The notes under the pieces were generated by a model. It was not told the origin of the DNA. It saw only the letters and a program-made list of their open reading frames with translations, and ran no database searches. Positions 1-8,090 of a stretch of 64,000 nucleotides of DNA are shown here, piece by piece (positions within the stretch are counted from its first letter, which is position 1; the number at the start of each line of letters is the position of its first letter). The stretch lies in assembly GCF_030216305.1 (NCBI RefSeq), contig NZ_JASOKT010000009.1:18899-82898 (forward strand), written 5' to 3'. The DNA comes from Actinotignum timonense (GTDB taxonomy: Bacteria > Actinomycetota > Actinomycetes > Actinomycetales > Actinomycetaceae). The position numbers and the translations under genes are program-made.

Positions 1-2
1 CT

Positions 3-590
3 CACCCGGAATTTCTTCACCTGGGCGGGATTACCCCCACGAATTTGGCCCGTAAAAAAGCAATTGCGAAGCGGGCCGCGGCTCTTATCGCTGATGATTC
101 CCTCGTGATCCTAGATGCGGGAACCACCGCCGAGCAGCTTTCCTTTGCCCTCGATAACACGCGCCGCATCACCGTGATTACCAACGGGATTCGCCCGATT
201 AACGCCCTGGCACTCCAGGATAAAGTGACGGTAGTGGTGCTCGGTGGAACCCTCGATATTGCACACGACTCAATTACCGGCGTCGATGCAGAAAAAATGC
301 TCGAATCTATGCACGGCAATTATGCCTTTATGGGCGCGGTACAGATCTCCCCGGAACGCGGCATCGGCTCTCTCAGCTACGAGCAGGCGCGGCTCAAAAC
401 CCAGATGATGGCACATGCTTCCCAGGTCTACGTAATGGCAGACGCGGCGAAACTGCATAATCGCCCTTATCCATACTGGTCACCTTTTCCTAAACGCTGG
501 ACGCTAATTACTGATACCGACGCAGATGCCGAGATGCTGCGCCGCTTGCAGCGCTCGGGTGCTGAGGAAATTCTGCTCGCCAAGGTGTAG
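3..590 (+). CDS. DeoR-family transcriptional regulator, C-terminal part (partial at left edge)
   Basis: The reading frame is open to the left edge, so the N-terminal helix-turn-helix lies outside the window. What remains is the DeoR sensor domain, which in this family binds a phosphorylated sugar. Visible are the LHLGG entry motif, DAGTT (about 38-42 residues into the visible part), VITNG and VLGGT, all typical of the ISOCOT-fold sensor. An internal TTG at 45 could be mistaken for a start, but homologous sequence continues upstream of it. The stop is TAG at 588-590. Its target genes are probably outside the window to the left; the downstream flavodoxin is not an obvious target. Confidence 0.9.
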   Translation, partial: HPEFLHLGGITPTNLARKKAIAKRAAALIADDSLVILDAGTTAEQLSFALDNTRRITVITNGIRPINALALQDKVTVVVLGGTLDIAHDSITGVDAEKMLESMHGNYAFMGAVQISPERGIGSLSYEQARLKTQMMAHASQVYVMADAAKLHNRPYPYWSPFPKRWTLITDTDADAEMLRRLQRSGAEEILLAKV

Positions 591-634
591 ATTTTAAATG
601 GCTCATGTCACAACGGCGAATGGCAGGAGGAACG

Positions 635-1093
635 ATGATCATTTATTTTTCCGAGACTGGTACTACTGAAAAAGCAGCAGAACGCTTGCAGGGTATCGTC
701 GGCGGCGAAGCGGTACGGATAGCCGCTGCGCAGCCCTACACGAATGAGGATTTGGATTGGCGGGTCGAGGACAGCCGGGCAAATCTGGAACAGCACGGTA
801 AAATCGCAGCTCCCGGCCTTGCGGAACCTGTCGAGCTGGGAGGTGCCACGGAAGTATTCCTCGGTTTTCCGATCTGGTGGGGTATCCCGCCGAAAGTCGT
901 GGATAGCTTCGTGAGCTCGCATGAGCTAGGAAACGCACGGGTACACCCCTTCTGCACCTCCGGAAGCTCACCGATGGACGAAGCCGAGGACTATCTACGC
1001 TCCGCTTTCCCGCAGATCGCGTGGACGAACGGACTGCGTTTCCACGACGGCCTCAGCGACGAAGAAATCCGCGCCTGGGCCGATGCGCGCTAG
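635..1093 (+). CDS. Flavodoxin-like protein
   Basis: A 152-residue flavodoxin-fold protein, expected to bind FMN and carry electrons in the cytoplasm. The phosphate-binding loop is SETGTT at residues 6-11. FPIWWGIPP (about 78-86) and PFCTSGSSP (about 105-113) fit the isoalloxazine-contacting loops of the flavodoxin_4 group. The start at 635 is chosen because AGGAGG at 625-630 lies four bases upstream; an in-frame ATG at 605 would put that site inside the gene. The stop overlaps the next gene, which starts at 1083, so the two are probably cotranscribed. The redox partner is unknown. Confidence 0.85.
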   Translation: MIIYFSETGTTEKAAERLQGIVGGEAVRIAAAQPYTNEDLDWRVEDSRANLEQHGKIAAPGLAEPVELGGATEVFLGFPIWWGIPPKVVDSFVSSHELGNARVHPFCTSGSSPMDEAEDYLRSAFPQIAWTNGLRFHDGLSDEEIRAWADAR

Positions 1094-1568
1094 AGTCCCG
1101 AGCGCAGTTATTGCACTGAGCGGTACGCTCGGCACTCTTGCCGCCTGTTCGCTGGGTCAACCTTCCCCGGATGAACTGGCGGCATGCACCGGAACCGTTA
1201 CACTCTCCCAGCTCAACCTCCCCGGGCCCTACGGGGTTTCCTGGACGGTTGAGTTTGCGGAGGGCGACACCGCCACCTTGACGTATAACGTTCCTGGAGG
1301 TGGCACGGGCCTGACCGAGGTGTATCGGGAATCTTTCCCGGTCGATGCGCAACCGCGGCGAGAGATGTGCATGCGGGCTGCGATGACGAAAGAAGCAGAA
1401 CCCCTGCCGGGCGGGGCGACCGTCAGCTGGGATCTGGGGCCGGCTGGCTCCGGGCACACCAACGATGAGGAAGCAACTGTGTTCATGGAGCCGGTCATGC
1501 TCATGGTCACCCAAGAACGCCTGTGGGCCGCGAATGAGGCATATGAGCAGTACGCCGAGAACCGCTAG
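1083..1568 (+). CDS. Small secreted lipoprotein, unknown function
   Basis: A 161-residue protein with an N-terminal hydrophobic segment ending in the lipobox LAAC (residues 19-22), so it is probably lipid-anchored outside the membrane. The mature part holds three further cysteines or cysteine-like landmarks (CTGTV near 35, EMCMR near 97) but no domain I recognise. It begins inside the flavodoxin gene with an 11-base overlap. A broken paralogue follows at 1712-2215 sharing CTGTVT, LTEVY, the (E/K)MC stretch, the GPAGSG/SPAGSG segment and the Y-A-x-NR end, so a local tandem duplication is likely. Confidence 0.75.
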   Translation: MRARVPSAVIALSGTLGTLAACSLGQPSPDELAACTGTVTLSQLNLPGPYGVSWTVEFAEGDTATLTYNVPGGGTGLTEVYRESFPVDAQPRREMCMRAAMTKEAEPLPGGATVSWDLGPAGSGHTNDEEATVFMEPVMLMVTQERLWAANEAYEQYAENR

Positions 1569-1583
1569 AGGAACCGCTTCATC

Positions 1584-1602
1584 ATTCTCTTCACGAGAGA
1601 AT
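1584..1602 (+). terminator. Short AT-rich hairpin after the lipoprotein gene
   Basis: ATTCTCT (1584-1590) and AGAGAAT (1596-1602) form a perfect 7-bp stem with a 5-base loop, 16 bases after the stop of the lipoprotein gene. A modest CTTC tail follows rather than a true T-run. It may be a weak terminator separating the two paralogues. Confidence 0.4.
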
Positions 1603-1711
1603 CTTCAATCAGCTAGGCTCCACATTGGATAGCGGTGATTTACCTAGAGTGCGCCAACTTCTCGCACGCCCATGCCACCCCAGCTTCTCAAGATAGAGAA
1701 AAGAGAATCCT

Positions 1712-2215
1712 ATGGTTAGCTTCTCCACTTTCACACGCAGCGGTGCCGCACTCGTGAGTATCGGCATTGCCCCGGCATTGAGTTCCTGCTCCTCGCAAGG
1801 GCAAGCCTTGCCAGAACAGATAGCAAAATGTACCGGCACTGTCACGGTGTCTCAGCTTGGGGTACCTGACCCCGAAGGGTTTTCGTAGACGGTTATCTTC
1901 GAGAAAGATGACACTGCAATACTCAGCTTCTCCGCCGGAGGGAAAGATACCCGACTGACCGAGGTATACGAAGATTCGTTCACTGTTGACACCAAACTTC
2001 GCAAGAAGATGTGTAAGGTAGTTGCAGCTCAACCGACCGCGGAAGCCGAAGAATCCGAAGATTCCACAGTGGAATGTGATTTATCGCCAGCCGGCTCAGG
2101 TAAAACGAGAGACAGCAAAGCCGACTTCCTCATGGGCCCGGTTCTCAAGATGATTCCCGAAAGCGCGCTCCTGGCCGGGTATGCGGCACACGAAGAATAC
2201 GCCAAGAACCGCTAG
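1712..2215 (+). pseudogene. Lipoprotein paralogue interrupted by an in-frame TAG
   Basis: From the ATG at 1712 the frame encodes a signal sequence with lipobox LSSC (residues 23-26), then CTGTVTVSQL as in the intact copy at 1083-1568. It reaches TAG at 1886-1888 (codon 59) and then continues in the same frame to 2215. In the intact copy the aligned codon is tryptophan in VSWTVEF; here it reads FS-stop-TVIFEK, so a single TGG to TAG change explains the break. Everything downstream still aligns (LTEVY, KMC, SPAGSG, EEYAKNR), which points to a recent mutation. A restart at 2009 would give only the last 68 residues. Readthrough or sequencing error cannot be excluded. Confidence 0.8.
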
Positions 2216-2307
2216 GTGTGCGGGACGGCAGGCGCGGCATCGTCGTTCTTAATGTGGCGCGGCACGGAAACCTTATGCTGCCACAATGCGGATCATAAAC
2301 GAGAAGA

Positions 2308-2347
2308 AGGCACCGCCGTCCCGGTTTCACCCAGCGCGGCGGTGCCT
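2308..2347 (-). terminator. Hairpin terminator of the MHS transporter gene
   Basis: AGGCACCGCCG (2308-2318) pairs perfectly with CGGCGGTGCCT (2337-2347) around an 18-base loop. It lies 22 bases beyond the stop of the minus-strand transporter gene. On the minus strand the stem is followed by TCTTCTCGTTT, a reasonable T-rich tail, so it most likely serves that gene. It also separates it from the convergent lipoprotein pseudogene. Confidence 0.65.
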
Positions 2348-2368
2348 GTTCCGTAACATCGCGTTAAT

Positions 2369-3802
2369 TTATGCTCCCGCTACTTCCTGTTCAAGGTCGT
2401 CGGTAATAACCTTGCCCATGGTTTCTGGCGTGGATAGGCACGCCAGAATGCCAAGGCCCATCATAATGGTGGTGAAGGTTAGTACCGGCCACCAACCGAA
2501 GCTACCCGGCCGCACGATAATGGCCGCGATCATCGGGGTGAAGCCCACGATGATATTGCCCAGCTGCGTGGAGACGGCATAGCCTGTCATTCGCAGGCGA
2601 GTCGGGAACATCTCGCTATACATCGGCGCCTGAACAACGTTTCCGCCGGTGGATACCAGCCCGATAATGAAGAGCAAAATAACCAGCAGCGGCACGCTCT
2701 TGATCTGAATTGCCCAGAAGATAACCGGGAACAGTGCCACGAGGCTGAACATCGAAATAAGGTACACCGGCCGGCGGCCGATCTTATCCGAGAGCGCTGC
2801 CCACAGTGGCTGAACCGGAACACCAATAACCATCGACACGGTGGCCAGAGTCAGCAAGGTCGAGCGCTCCCAACCCCAGTAAGTGGTGCCGTAGTTGAGC
2901 ATGTAATTCGTGAGCAAAACGCCGGTGATTGCGAACTGGCCCATCGCCATAACGCGAATGACTTGCCGCCAGTGATTCTTGAAGAGGTCGCCGAGGCTCC
3001 CCTTATTTTTTCCGGAAGTCTTTTCCACCGAGTGCTGCGTGGTTTTACCCTGTTGGCGGGCGAGTGCCTCGTAAACATCGCGCGGTTCATCTGCCTTCGT
3101 CCGCACCCACAACGCGTAGAGCACCAGCGGAATAGCAATGAAGTAAGGGATCCGCCACCCCCAATCGAGAAGGAAGGACTCATTCCCTGACACGGGAATA
3201 AAAGCGGCAATACCAAGAAGCTGGCCGATAAGAAGTCCGTGCATGGTGAAAGCAACGAGACGGCCACGTTTCTCTGGCGGTGCCAGCTCGGACGTCATCG
3301 CTGTCGATCCGGCTTGCTCGCCACCCGCGGAGAATCCCTGAATAAGCCGCATAGCAATCAAAATAATGCCCGCAGTAGGGCCAATCGAGTCATAGGACGG
3401 CAAGAATCCAATAACGAGAGTTGCAAATCCCATTAACCCGAGAGTGAGGAGGAGCGTCTTCTTTCTCCCCCAGGTATCACCGAGGTGACCGAGCACGATA
3501 GCTCCGAGAGGCCGAGCGAGATACGCAACACCGAACGAGGCAAGCGAAGCGACATTCGCTAAGGTCGGATTATCCCCACCACCGAAGAAAACGGTAGGGA
3601 AGATAACCGCGGATGCGGTTCCGTACAGGCCAAAGTCATAGTATTCGGCAAGAGCGCCCCAAAAACCAGATTTTGCGGCTTTCTTGGCTGATTTTTCTAC
3701 GTTCACTTTCTCGCCCGAGACCTTCATAGCTACATTCGATGCAAGATCACTCTCTGGCGACGATGCCGGCGTAGCACCTGGTGTCGTGTGTGGGTCCGTC
3801 AT
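2369..3802 (-). CDS. MFS transporter, metabolite:proton symporter (MHS) type
   Basis: A 477-residue polytopic membrane protein with about 12 predicted helices after a hydrophilic 45-residue N-terminus. EYYDFGLYG (53-61) and the loop GHLGDTWGRKK (105-115) are MHS-family hallmarks shared with ProP, KgtP and ShiA. These use the proton gradient to import organic acids, osmolytes or shikimate-like compounds; which one applies here is unknown. AAGGATAACC precedes the ATG. The gene is divergent from the LuxR regulator at 4025 and close to a hydrolase at 5017, so uptake followed by hydrolysis of one compound is plausible. Confidence 0.85.
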   Translation of the reverse strand: MTDPHTTPGATPASSPESDLASNVAMKVSGEKVNVEKSAKKAAKSGFWGALAEYYDFGLYGTASAVIFPTVFFGGGDNPTLANVASLASFGVAYLARPLGAIVLGHLGDTWGRKKTLLLTLGLMGFATLVIGFLPSYDSIGPTAGIILIAMRLIQGFSAGGEQAGSTAMTSELAPPEKRGRLVAFTMHGLLIGQLLGIAAFIPVSGNESFLLDWGWRIPYFIAIPLVLYALWVRTKADEPRDVYEALARQQGKTTQHSVEKTSGKNKGSLGDLFKNHWRQVIRVMAMGQFAITGVLLTNYMLNYGTTYWGWERSTLLTLATVSMVIGVPVQPLWAALSDKIGRRPVYLISMFSLVALFPVIFWAIQIKSVPLLVILLFIIGLVSTGGNVVQAPMYSEMFPTRLRMTGYAVSTQLGNIIVGFTPMIAAIIVRPGSFGWWPVLTFTTIMMGLGILACLSTPETMGKVITDDLEQEVAGA

Positions 3803-3963
3803 TGGTTATCCTTTCGCGCAACGGAGCTGCATTGCATCCGTTTTATGCGGTAAATCGTGGACGTTCCCTTACGTCCATCAGCTAGCGTACTAAGAGCATG
3901 GTGATTAAAACCGCCTCACTGCGGGTGAATTACACGTTCTCTCTTCGTACCATCAGACGAGTA

Positions 3964-3976
3964 GACTAGTCCGTAA
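3964..3976 (+). promoter_or_regulatory. Candidate regulator site upstream of the luxR-type gene
   Basis: GACTAGTCCGTAA sits between the divergent transporter and LuxR genes. A near-identical GACTAGTCCCTAA (12 of 13 bases) occurs at 4904-4916 ahead of the hydrolase gene. The core GACTAGTC is itself an 8-bp palindrome. Placement in both intergenic regions around the regulator suggests its binding site. Confidence 0.4.
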
Positions 3977-4024
3977 TTACCGGAAGTAATACTCAAAAAT
4001 CCGTGTAGCGAATGGCGGGGCGGA

Positions 4025-4900
4025 ATGCGAACAAACCTACAATTCTCACAGCGTTTGACGGATGCAATTCAGGCGCTCCACGCAGCTGATGACCGGCGGG
4101 CCATCGCACGCTATTTCGTTGCCTTACTTGCGGATGTGGCACCTAATTCAGACTACATTTCTTTCCACGTATTCTTGCCACGCCAGAATATCTTTGCGGT
4201 ACTGGGTGTATACGGTCTACGCCATTATAATTCGACTCTCCTGGTGGAAGCTGATTCACCCTTCGGAAGAACTCTTGACTGCCGCGAACAGTACTGGGCC
4301 CGTACTCCGGCCGAGGTAGCTCGCCTGTATTCCTTCCCGGATGATTCTTCGCTTGCCTACGAACGAACCCGACCGCTATTCCACTCGGCTTCCGCAGCCA
4401 CTCACACGTCCGCGGTTATTCAGCCCTGCATCATCGGGGAAGAATTAGAGGGAACTATCTGGCTGGAATCCCACTCGCGAGCCGGAGCTTTTTCGACAAC
4501 AGATCGGTTGCGCATTTCCCAGCTTTCCACCCTTGCGGCGTTACTTCTGCGCACCGCACCTCACGCAACTATTCTCAATTCTGACGGTTTAGCGGAGGTA
4601 TGGGATGTACTTCTTACCACCCCCACTCAGCTCACTGCGGACACACCTGAGAATTCGACCCCTGAAAGTACGCCACCACGAACCGAATCGAGACACGCAC
4701 CTGCGCTTACGCCCCGCGAAAGGGAGGTATTAACGCAAGTAGCATTGGGACTTACTAATTCCGAAGCAGCCTGCGCTCTGCATGTATCTATCAATACGGT
4801 GCGCAGCCATCGCCGCACCCTCATGCGAAAACTCGGAGCACACAATGTAGTGGAGCTTCTTGACACAGCGGAACGCTATGGAATGCTATCGAACTCGTAG
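4025..4900 (+). CDS. LuxR-family transcriptional regulator with a GAF-like N-terminal domain
   Basis: A 291-residue regulator. Residues 1-180 have the length and pattern of a GAF-type sensor domain (identity inferred, no clear motif). They are followed by a Thr/Ser/Pro linker (about 195-225) and a C-terminal LuxR helix-turn-helix: LTPREREVL at 228-236 and SINTVRSHRRTLMRKL at 255-270. No receiver domain with a phosphorylatable aspartate is seen, so it probably senses a small molecule. It is divergent from the MHS transporter and 116 bases upstream of the hydrolase; a repeated GACTAGTCC element on both sides suggests it controls both. Confidence 0.85.
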   Translation: MRTNLQFSQRLTDAIQALHAADDRRAIARYFVALLADVAPNSDYISFHVFLPRQNIFAVLGVYGLRHYNSTLLVEADSPFGRTLDCREQYWARTPAEVARLYSFPDDSSLAYERTRPLFHSASAATHTSAVIQPCIIGEELEGTIWLESHSRAGAFSTTDRLRISQLSTLAALLLRTAPHATILNSDGLAEVWDVLLTTPTQLTADTPENSTPESTPPRTESRHAPALTPREREVLTQVALGLTNSEAACALHVSINTVRSHRRTLMRKLGAHNVVELLDTAERYGMLSNS

Positions 4901-4903
4901 AGA

Positions 4904-4916
4904 GACTAGTCCCTAA
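4904..4916 (+). promoter_or_regulatory. Second GACTAGTCC element, upstream of the hydrolase
   Basis: GACTAGTCCCTAA lies three bases after the stop of the LuxR gene and about 100 bases before the hydrolase start. It differs from the copy at 3964-3976 in one base. See the finding on this pair. Confidence 0.4.
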
Positions 4917-5016
4917 CAGCTACTGGAAGGCGTTTTCACCCCAATGGGACAAGCTAATTCAGCGTTTGGACTCTATGCTGGCACTTAATCGCACAGGAGA
5001 TTATTTCGAGGGAGAA

Positions 5017-6534
5017 ATGATGAACGCACCGACATTGTCAGTACCAGTTCCCGCTGCCACAGGCCCAATTGCAGTCAACAATGAGAGCTATCCCTTTTCT
5101 GCAATGCGGTTCGCACGCGAACCACTAGATTTAGCCTCGTACGGATACGTTGAGGAGGAGTATTTCCTTTCCGGTACCGCAAACGTTTATGGTTTCACTC
5201 CGGAGGAAGACACCCGCATAATCGTCGAAAAAGAGGGAATTCCATACTGTACCCGCGTACTGGTGCGGCGCCCAGCTAAGGAAAGTTCACCGACCGCATG
5301 GGTATCTATTTTGAATGCCTCAGAGGGATACGACATCGAAGACGATTGGAGGCGGGCCTGGGACTACCTTATGGACAAGCGGCACACCTATGTTGCCGTG
5401 ACGGCCAAACCCATCCAGATCTCCGCCTTGCACACCTTTGATCCGGAGCGCTACAGACAGCTCAACTGGGGCGGAAAACCGCGCCAGATCGATGCCGCAG
5501 AGCCGGGATGGAATCCTTTTATGCAGCTTGACGAGTGCGAAGAGGGCCTGGCCTGGGATGTGATCGCGCAGGTGTCCGCGTGGCTACGATCCTCGAACAG
5601 CCCTGTGAGCCTAGAGCGCGTCTTCCTTATCGGCCAGTCCCAATCCTCGGTGTATACCAATACATATCTCACCTACTTCCACAATCTGTTACGGCTAGCC
5701 GACGATGCACCTACCTATGACGGTTATGCTCCCGGGGTCGGATCTGTGTTTGTCAAAGCTATTAACCAGCACAAGTCCGGGATCCCGCCGCAAATGCTGA
5801 GCGGCGTAGATCTTGATGCACCTGGGACTGGGGAGAAACAAGCAGCCTTTGTCCCCTACCTCGTTGAGCCCGCCCAACTTGATGTTCCGATTATCAGCAC
5901 CTCCTCGGAGGCTGATGTGAGCCTCTTCGGCGCTGGTCCCGAATCTTTCCGCCTAGGGGACGGACCGTTGCGCCGGCATTGGCATGTGAAGCGTTCACCA
6001 CATTCGGATGCCCGTTCGCGTGTTATCCCACAAAATTCGGAAGTGGTCAAGGCGAAGCGGCGCCCACGCCAGATGGATACCGCGTTCCTCGAATCCCTCA
6101 GTGCGCTTCCCATTGAACCGATTATTACCGGGTCCATGGCCGCGGTAGAAAAGTGGGCAGCGGAGGGGGTACCGGCTGCACCTTCCACCTGGTTCGATGC
6201 CGAAAATGGGCAGTGGGTAAAAGATGGCGCCGGGCTGCTTTCGGGTGGGATTGAATTGGGACTCCTCGCTCATCCGATCGCGGATTTCCTCCCCGGAGCG
6301 CCCGAAAATCCCGTGTACGGCCTCATGACCTTGCATGCGCGCGAGTCGATTCTCAAGCGTTTTTCTTCTTTCGAGGGCTACCGGGCCGCCTGCGATGAAG
6401 TCGATGACGCGCTGGAAAAGGCGGGTTATCTTGAGCCTGTGGGCCGCCGCTTGCTCCACGCCGTGGAACGCGAGCTGTGGGAGCGCGCGGTGGAAGGCGC
6501 ACCGGCTCCCCTGAGTTCACCGCAAGGTCGGTAG
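5017..6534 (+). CDS. Alpha/beta-hydrolase-domain protein (Abhydrolase_10-like)
   Basis: A 505-residue cytoplasmic protein without signal peptide or membrane segment. GQSQSS at about 206-211 is a G-x-S-x-S nucleophile elbow (serine near 208), preceded by LIGQ as in large esterase-type alpha/beta hydrolases. Family assignment to the group often labelled alpha/beta hydrolase domain-containing protein is by recall, not search. GAGGGAG at 5008-5014 precedes a double ATG at 5017/5020; an upstream in-frame ATG at 4966 has no comparable site. It follows the LuxR gene and probably acts on the compound imported by the divergent transporter. Confidence 0.7.
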   Translation: MMNAPTLSVPVPAATGPIAVNNESYPFSAMRFAREPLDLASYGYVEEEYFLSGTANVYGFTPEEDTRIIVEKEGIPYCTRVLVRRPAKESSPTAWVSILNASEGYDIEDDWRRAWDYLMDKRHTYVAVTAKPIQISALHTFDPERYRQLNWGGKPRQIDAAEPGWNPFMQLDECEEGLAWDVIAQVSAWLRSSNSPVSLERVFLIGQSQSSVYTNTYLTYFHNLLRLADDAPTYDGYAPGVGSVFVKAINQHKSGIPPQMLSGVDLDAPGTGEKQAAFVPYLVEPAQLDVPIISTSSEADVSLFGAGPESFRLGDGPLRRHWHVKRSPHSDARSRVIPQNSEVVKAKRRPRQMDTAFLESLSALPIEPIITGSMAAVEKWAAEGVPAAPSTWFDAENGQWVKDGAGLLSGGIELGLLAHPIADFLPGAPENPVYGLMTLHARESILKRFSSFEGYRAACDEVDDALEKAGYLEPVGRRLLHAVERELWERAVEGAPAPLSSPQGR

Positions 6535-6577
6535 CAGCGCCCGGGTTGCCAGGGCGGAACGCGCCGCGGCGTCGCCG

Positions 6578-7963
6578 TTAATCCCGCGCGCTCAGGGCAC
6601 CGGATTCTTCCAGGTAGCTCTCCCAATGGGGTGAAGCCGGCACCTGCCTGACCTGCCGGGAGGCCAGCATGAGCACGGCCGCGAGCGCGGTGGGAATCGC
6701 GAAGGAGATTTGGGTGAGTTCCCATCCGATCATCCCAATCCCCCAGCCGGCCAGCGCGGGGGCGAAAGCCGCGGCTCCGGAGGCGAAGAACTGGCTGACC
6801 GAACCCACGCGGCCCATCAGCTCATTGGGCGTCATGAGCGTGACCAGGCCCATCACCGCGGCATTGACGGCGGGGATAATCAGGCCCATTAATGCGTACA
6901 TCGCGCCGATCCACCCCAAACCGGGAAGGAAAGGAACAATGGCGACGACGCCGGCGCACATGAGGAATCCGGCGATGATGAGAATTCCGGAGGGGACCCG
7001 CGCGACGAGACGCGCGGCAACCACCGCCCCGGCAAGCGCCCCGCACCCGAGCGCGGTGGCGAGCAGGCCGATGAGCGCCGGCTCCACCCCGCGGTCGGCG
7101 AGGCCGAGGGTCACGCTCATCATCATGCCTGCCCACCCCAGGTTGAGCAGGCAGGCGCAGATAAGAAGCACTCGGACCACGGCGCGTTCCCACATCCACC
7201 GTAGCGACTCGTTGAATTCCGCGAGCGCACGGGAGATGCGGCCGGTACGAACAGGGCGCGCAGAGTTGTCCGAGTTCTCAGGGCACCTGGCACTGCTGGA
7301 GCACTCAGCGCCGCCGGAACGCCCGGGCCGGTAATCCCCGCGCATGAGGAGCGTAGCCCCCATGCTCGCCAGCTGCCCGACGATTTGCGCGAGAGCGGGG
7401 ACGTAGAGGTGGATGGCAAGAAGCGCTCCGCCGGCCGGGCCGGTGGCGAGGGTGACCGCGGCATCGCGCCCCTGATTCGCAGCCACGGCGTTGGGAAGAA
7501 GTCGCCCGGGAACCACCTGTTTGAGCATGGAATTTGAGGCCGGGGAAAGCAGGGAGTTACGCAGGCGGTCGAGGAAAGCAAGAACGGCAAGATTGAGCAC
7601 GTTCGCGGTGCCACTGAGCAACAGAGCTACCAGCGCAACCTGCGCGAGCGCCCCTAGGCCAGACGAGACCAAGCGGAGGGTACGCCGGTTATGGCGGTCG
7701 GCCAATACCCCGCCGGGAAGAATACCCAGCAACGTACCTACGCCTTGGAAGAATCCCACCGTTCCGGCGTGTACAGGAGAGCCGGTCACCGCCAGGCAGA
7801 CCAGCGGGAAGGCGAACATCGCGATCCCCGCGCCCAGGTCCTGGAGCAGATCGCCGGTAAACCAGGCCCGGTATTCACGGGATGCCCAGATGGTGGCAGG
7901 TTCACGCTCTGATGCGGTCACCTGTTCCGTTGCTATAACTGTCCCATTGTCCGTACCTGACAT
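6578..7963 (-). CDS. MFS transporter, drug/siderophore exporter type
   Basis: A 461-residue protein with about 12 membrane helices. The loop GGVLADRHNRRTLR after the second helix and the layout of the second half fit the MFS_3/EntS-like exporter group. The central cytoplasmic loop (about residues 215-245) is rich in Ser/Arg/Gly and includes two cysteines. AAGGAGACC precedes the ATG. The gene is divergent from an ArsR-like regulator at 8091, with a long palindrome between them, which is the usual layout for an efflux pump repressed by its neighbour. The substrate is unknown. Confidence 0.8.
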   Translation of the reverse strand: MSGTDNGTVIATEQVTASEREPATIWASREYRAWFTGDLLQDLGAGIAMFAFPLVCLAVTGSPVHAGTVGFFQGVGTLLGILPGGVLADRHNRRTLRLVSSGLGALAQVALVALLLSGTANVLNLAVLAFLDRLRNSLLSPASNSMLKQVVPGRLLPNAVAANQGRDAAVTLATGPAGGALLAIHLYVPALAQIVGQLASMGATLLMRGDYRPGRSGGAECSSSARCPENSDNSARPVRTGRISRALAEFNESLRWMWERAVVRVLLICACLLNLGWAGMMMSVTLGLADRGVEPALIGLLATALGCGALAGAVVAARLVARVPSGILIIAGFLMCAGVVAIVPFLPGLGWIGAMYALMGLIIPAVNAAVMGLVTLMTPNELMGRVGSVSQFFASGAAAFAPALAGWGIGMIGWELTQISFAIPTALAAVLMLASRQVRQVPASPHWESYLEESGALSARD

Positions 7964-8020
7964 GAGGTCTCCTTACGTGCTGATGAGCCGAATACCTCGG
8001 CCTCCACCTCCCACTATAAT

Positions 8021-8054
8021 TACGCAAGAATTATTGCGCAACATTTGTTGCGTA
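8021..8054. promoter_or_regulatory. 34-bp imperfect palindrome, likely operator
   Basis: The two 17-base halves (8021-8037 and 8038-8054) match as inverted repeats at 14 of 17 positions. They contain TACGCAA, a central TTGCGCAA and TTGCGTA. It lies between the divergent efflux and ArsR-like genes, 58 and 37 bases from their starts. Evenly spaced half-sites suggest two dimers of the adjacent winged-helix regulator. Confidence 0.6.
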
Positions 8055-8090
8055 TGTGGGCAAGTCCGTTGTTCCAGCTACAATGATTCT

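Noticed and set aside
7491..8090. Upstream extension of the ArsR-like gene frame (200 codons)
   Set aside because: It lies opposite the MFS exporter gene and crosses the palindromic operator; the composition is low-complexity and the first good start is at 8091.
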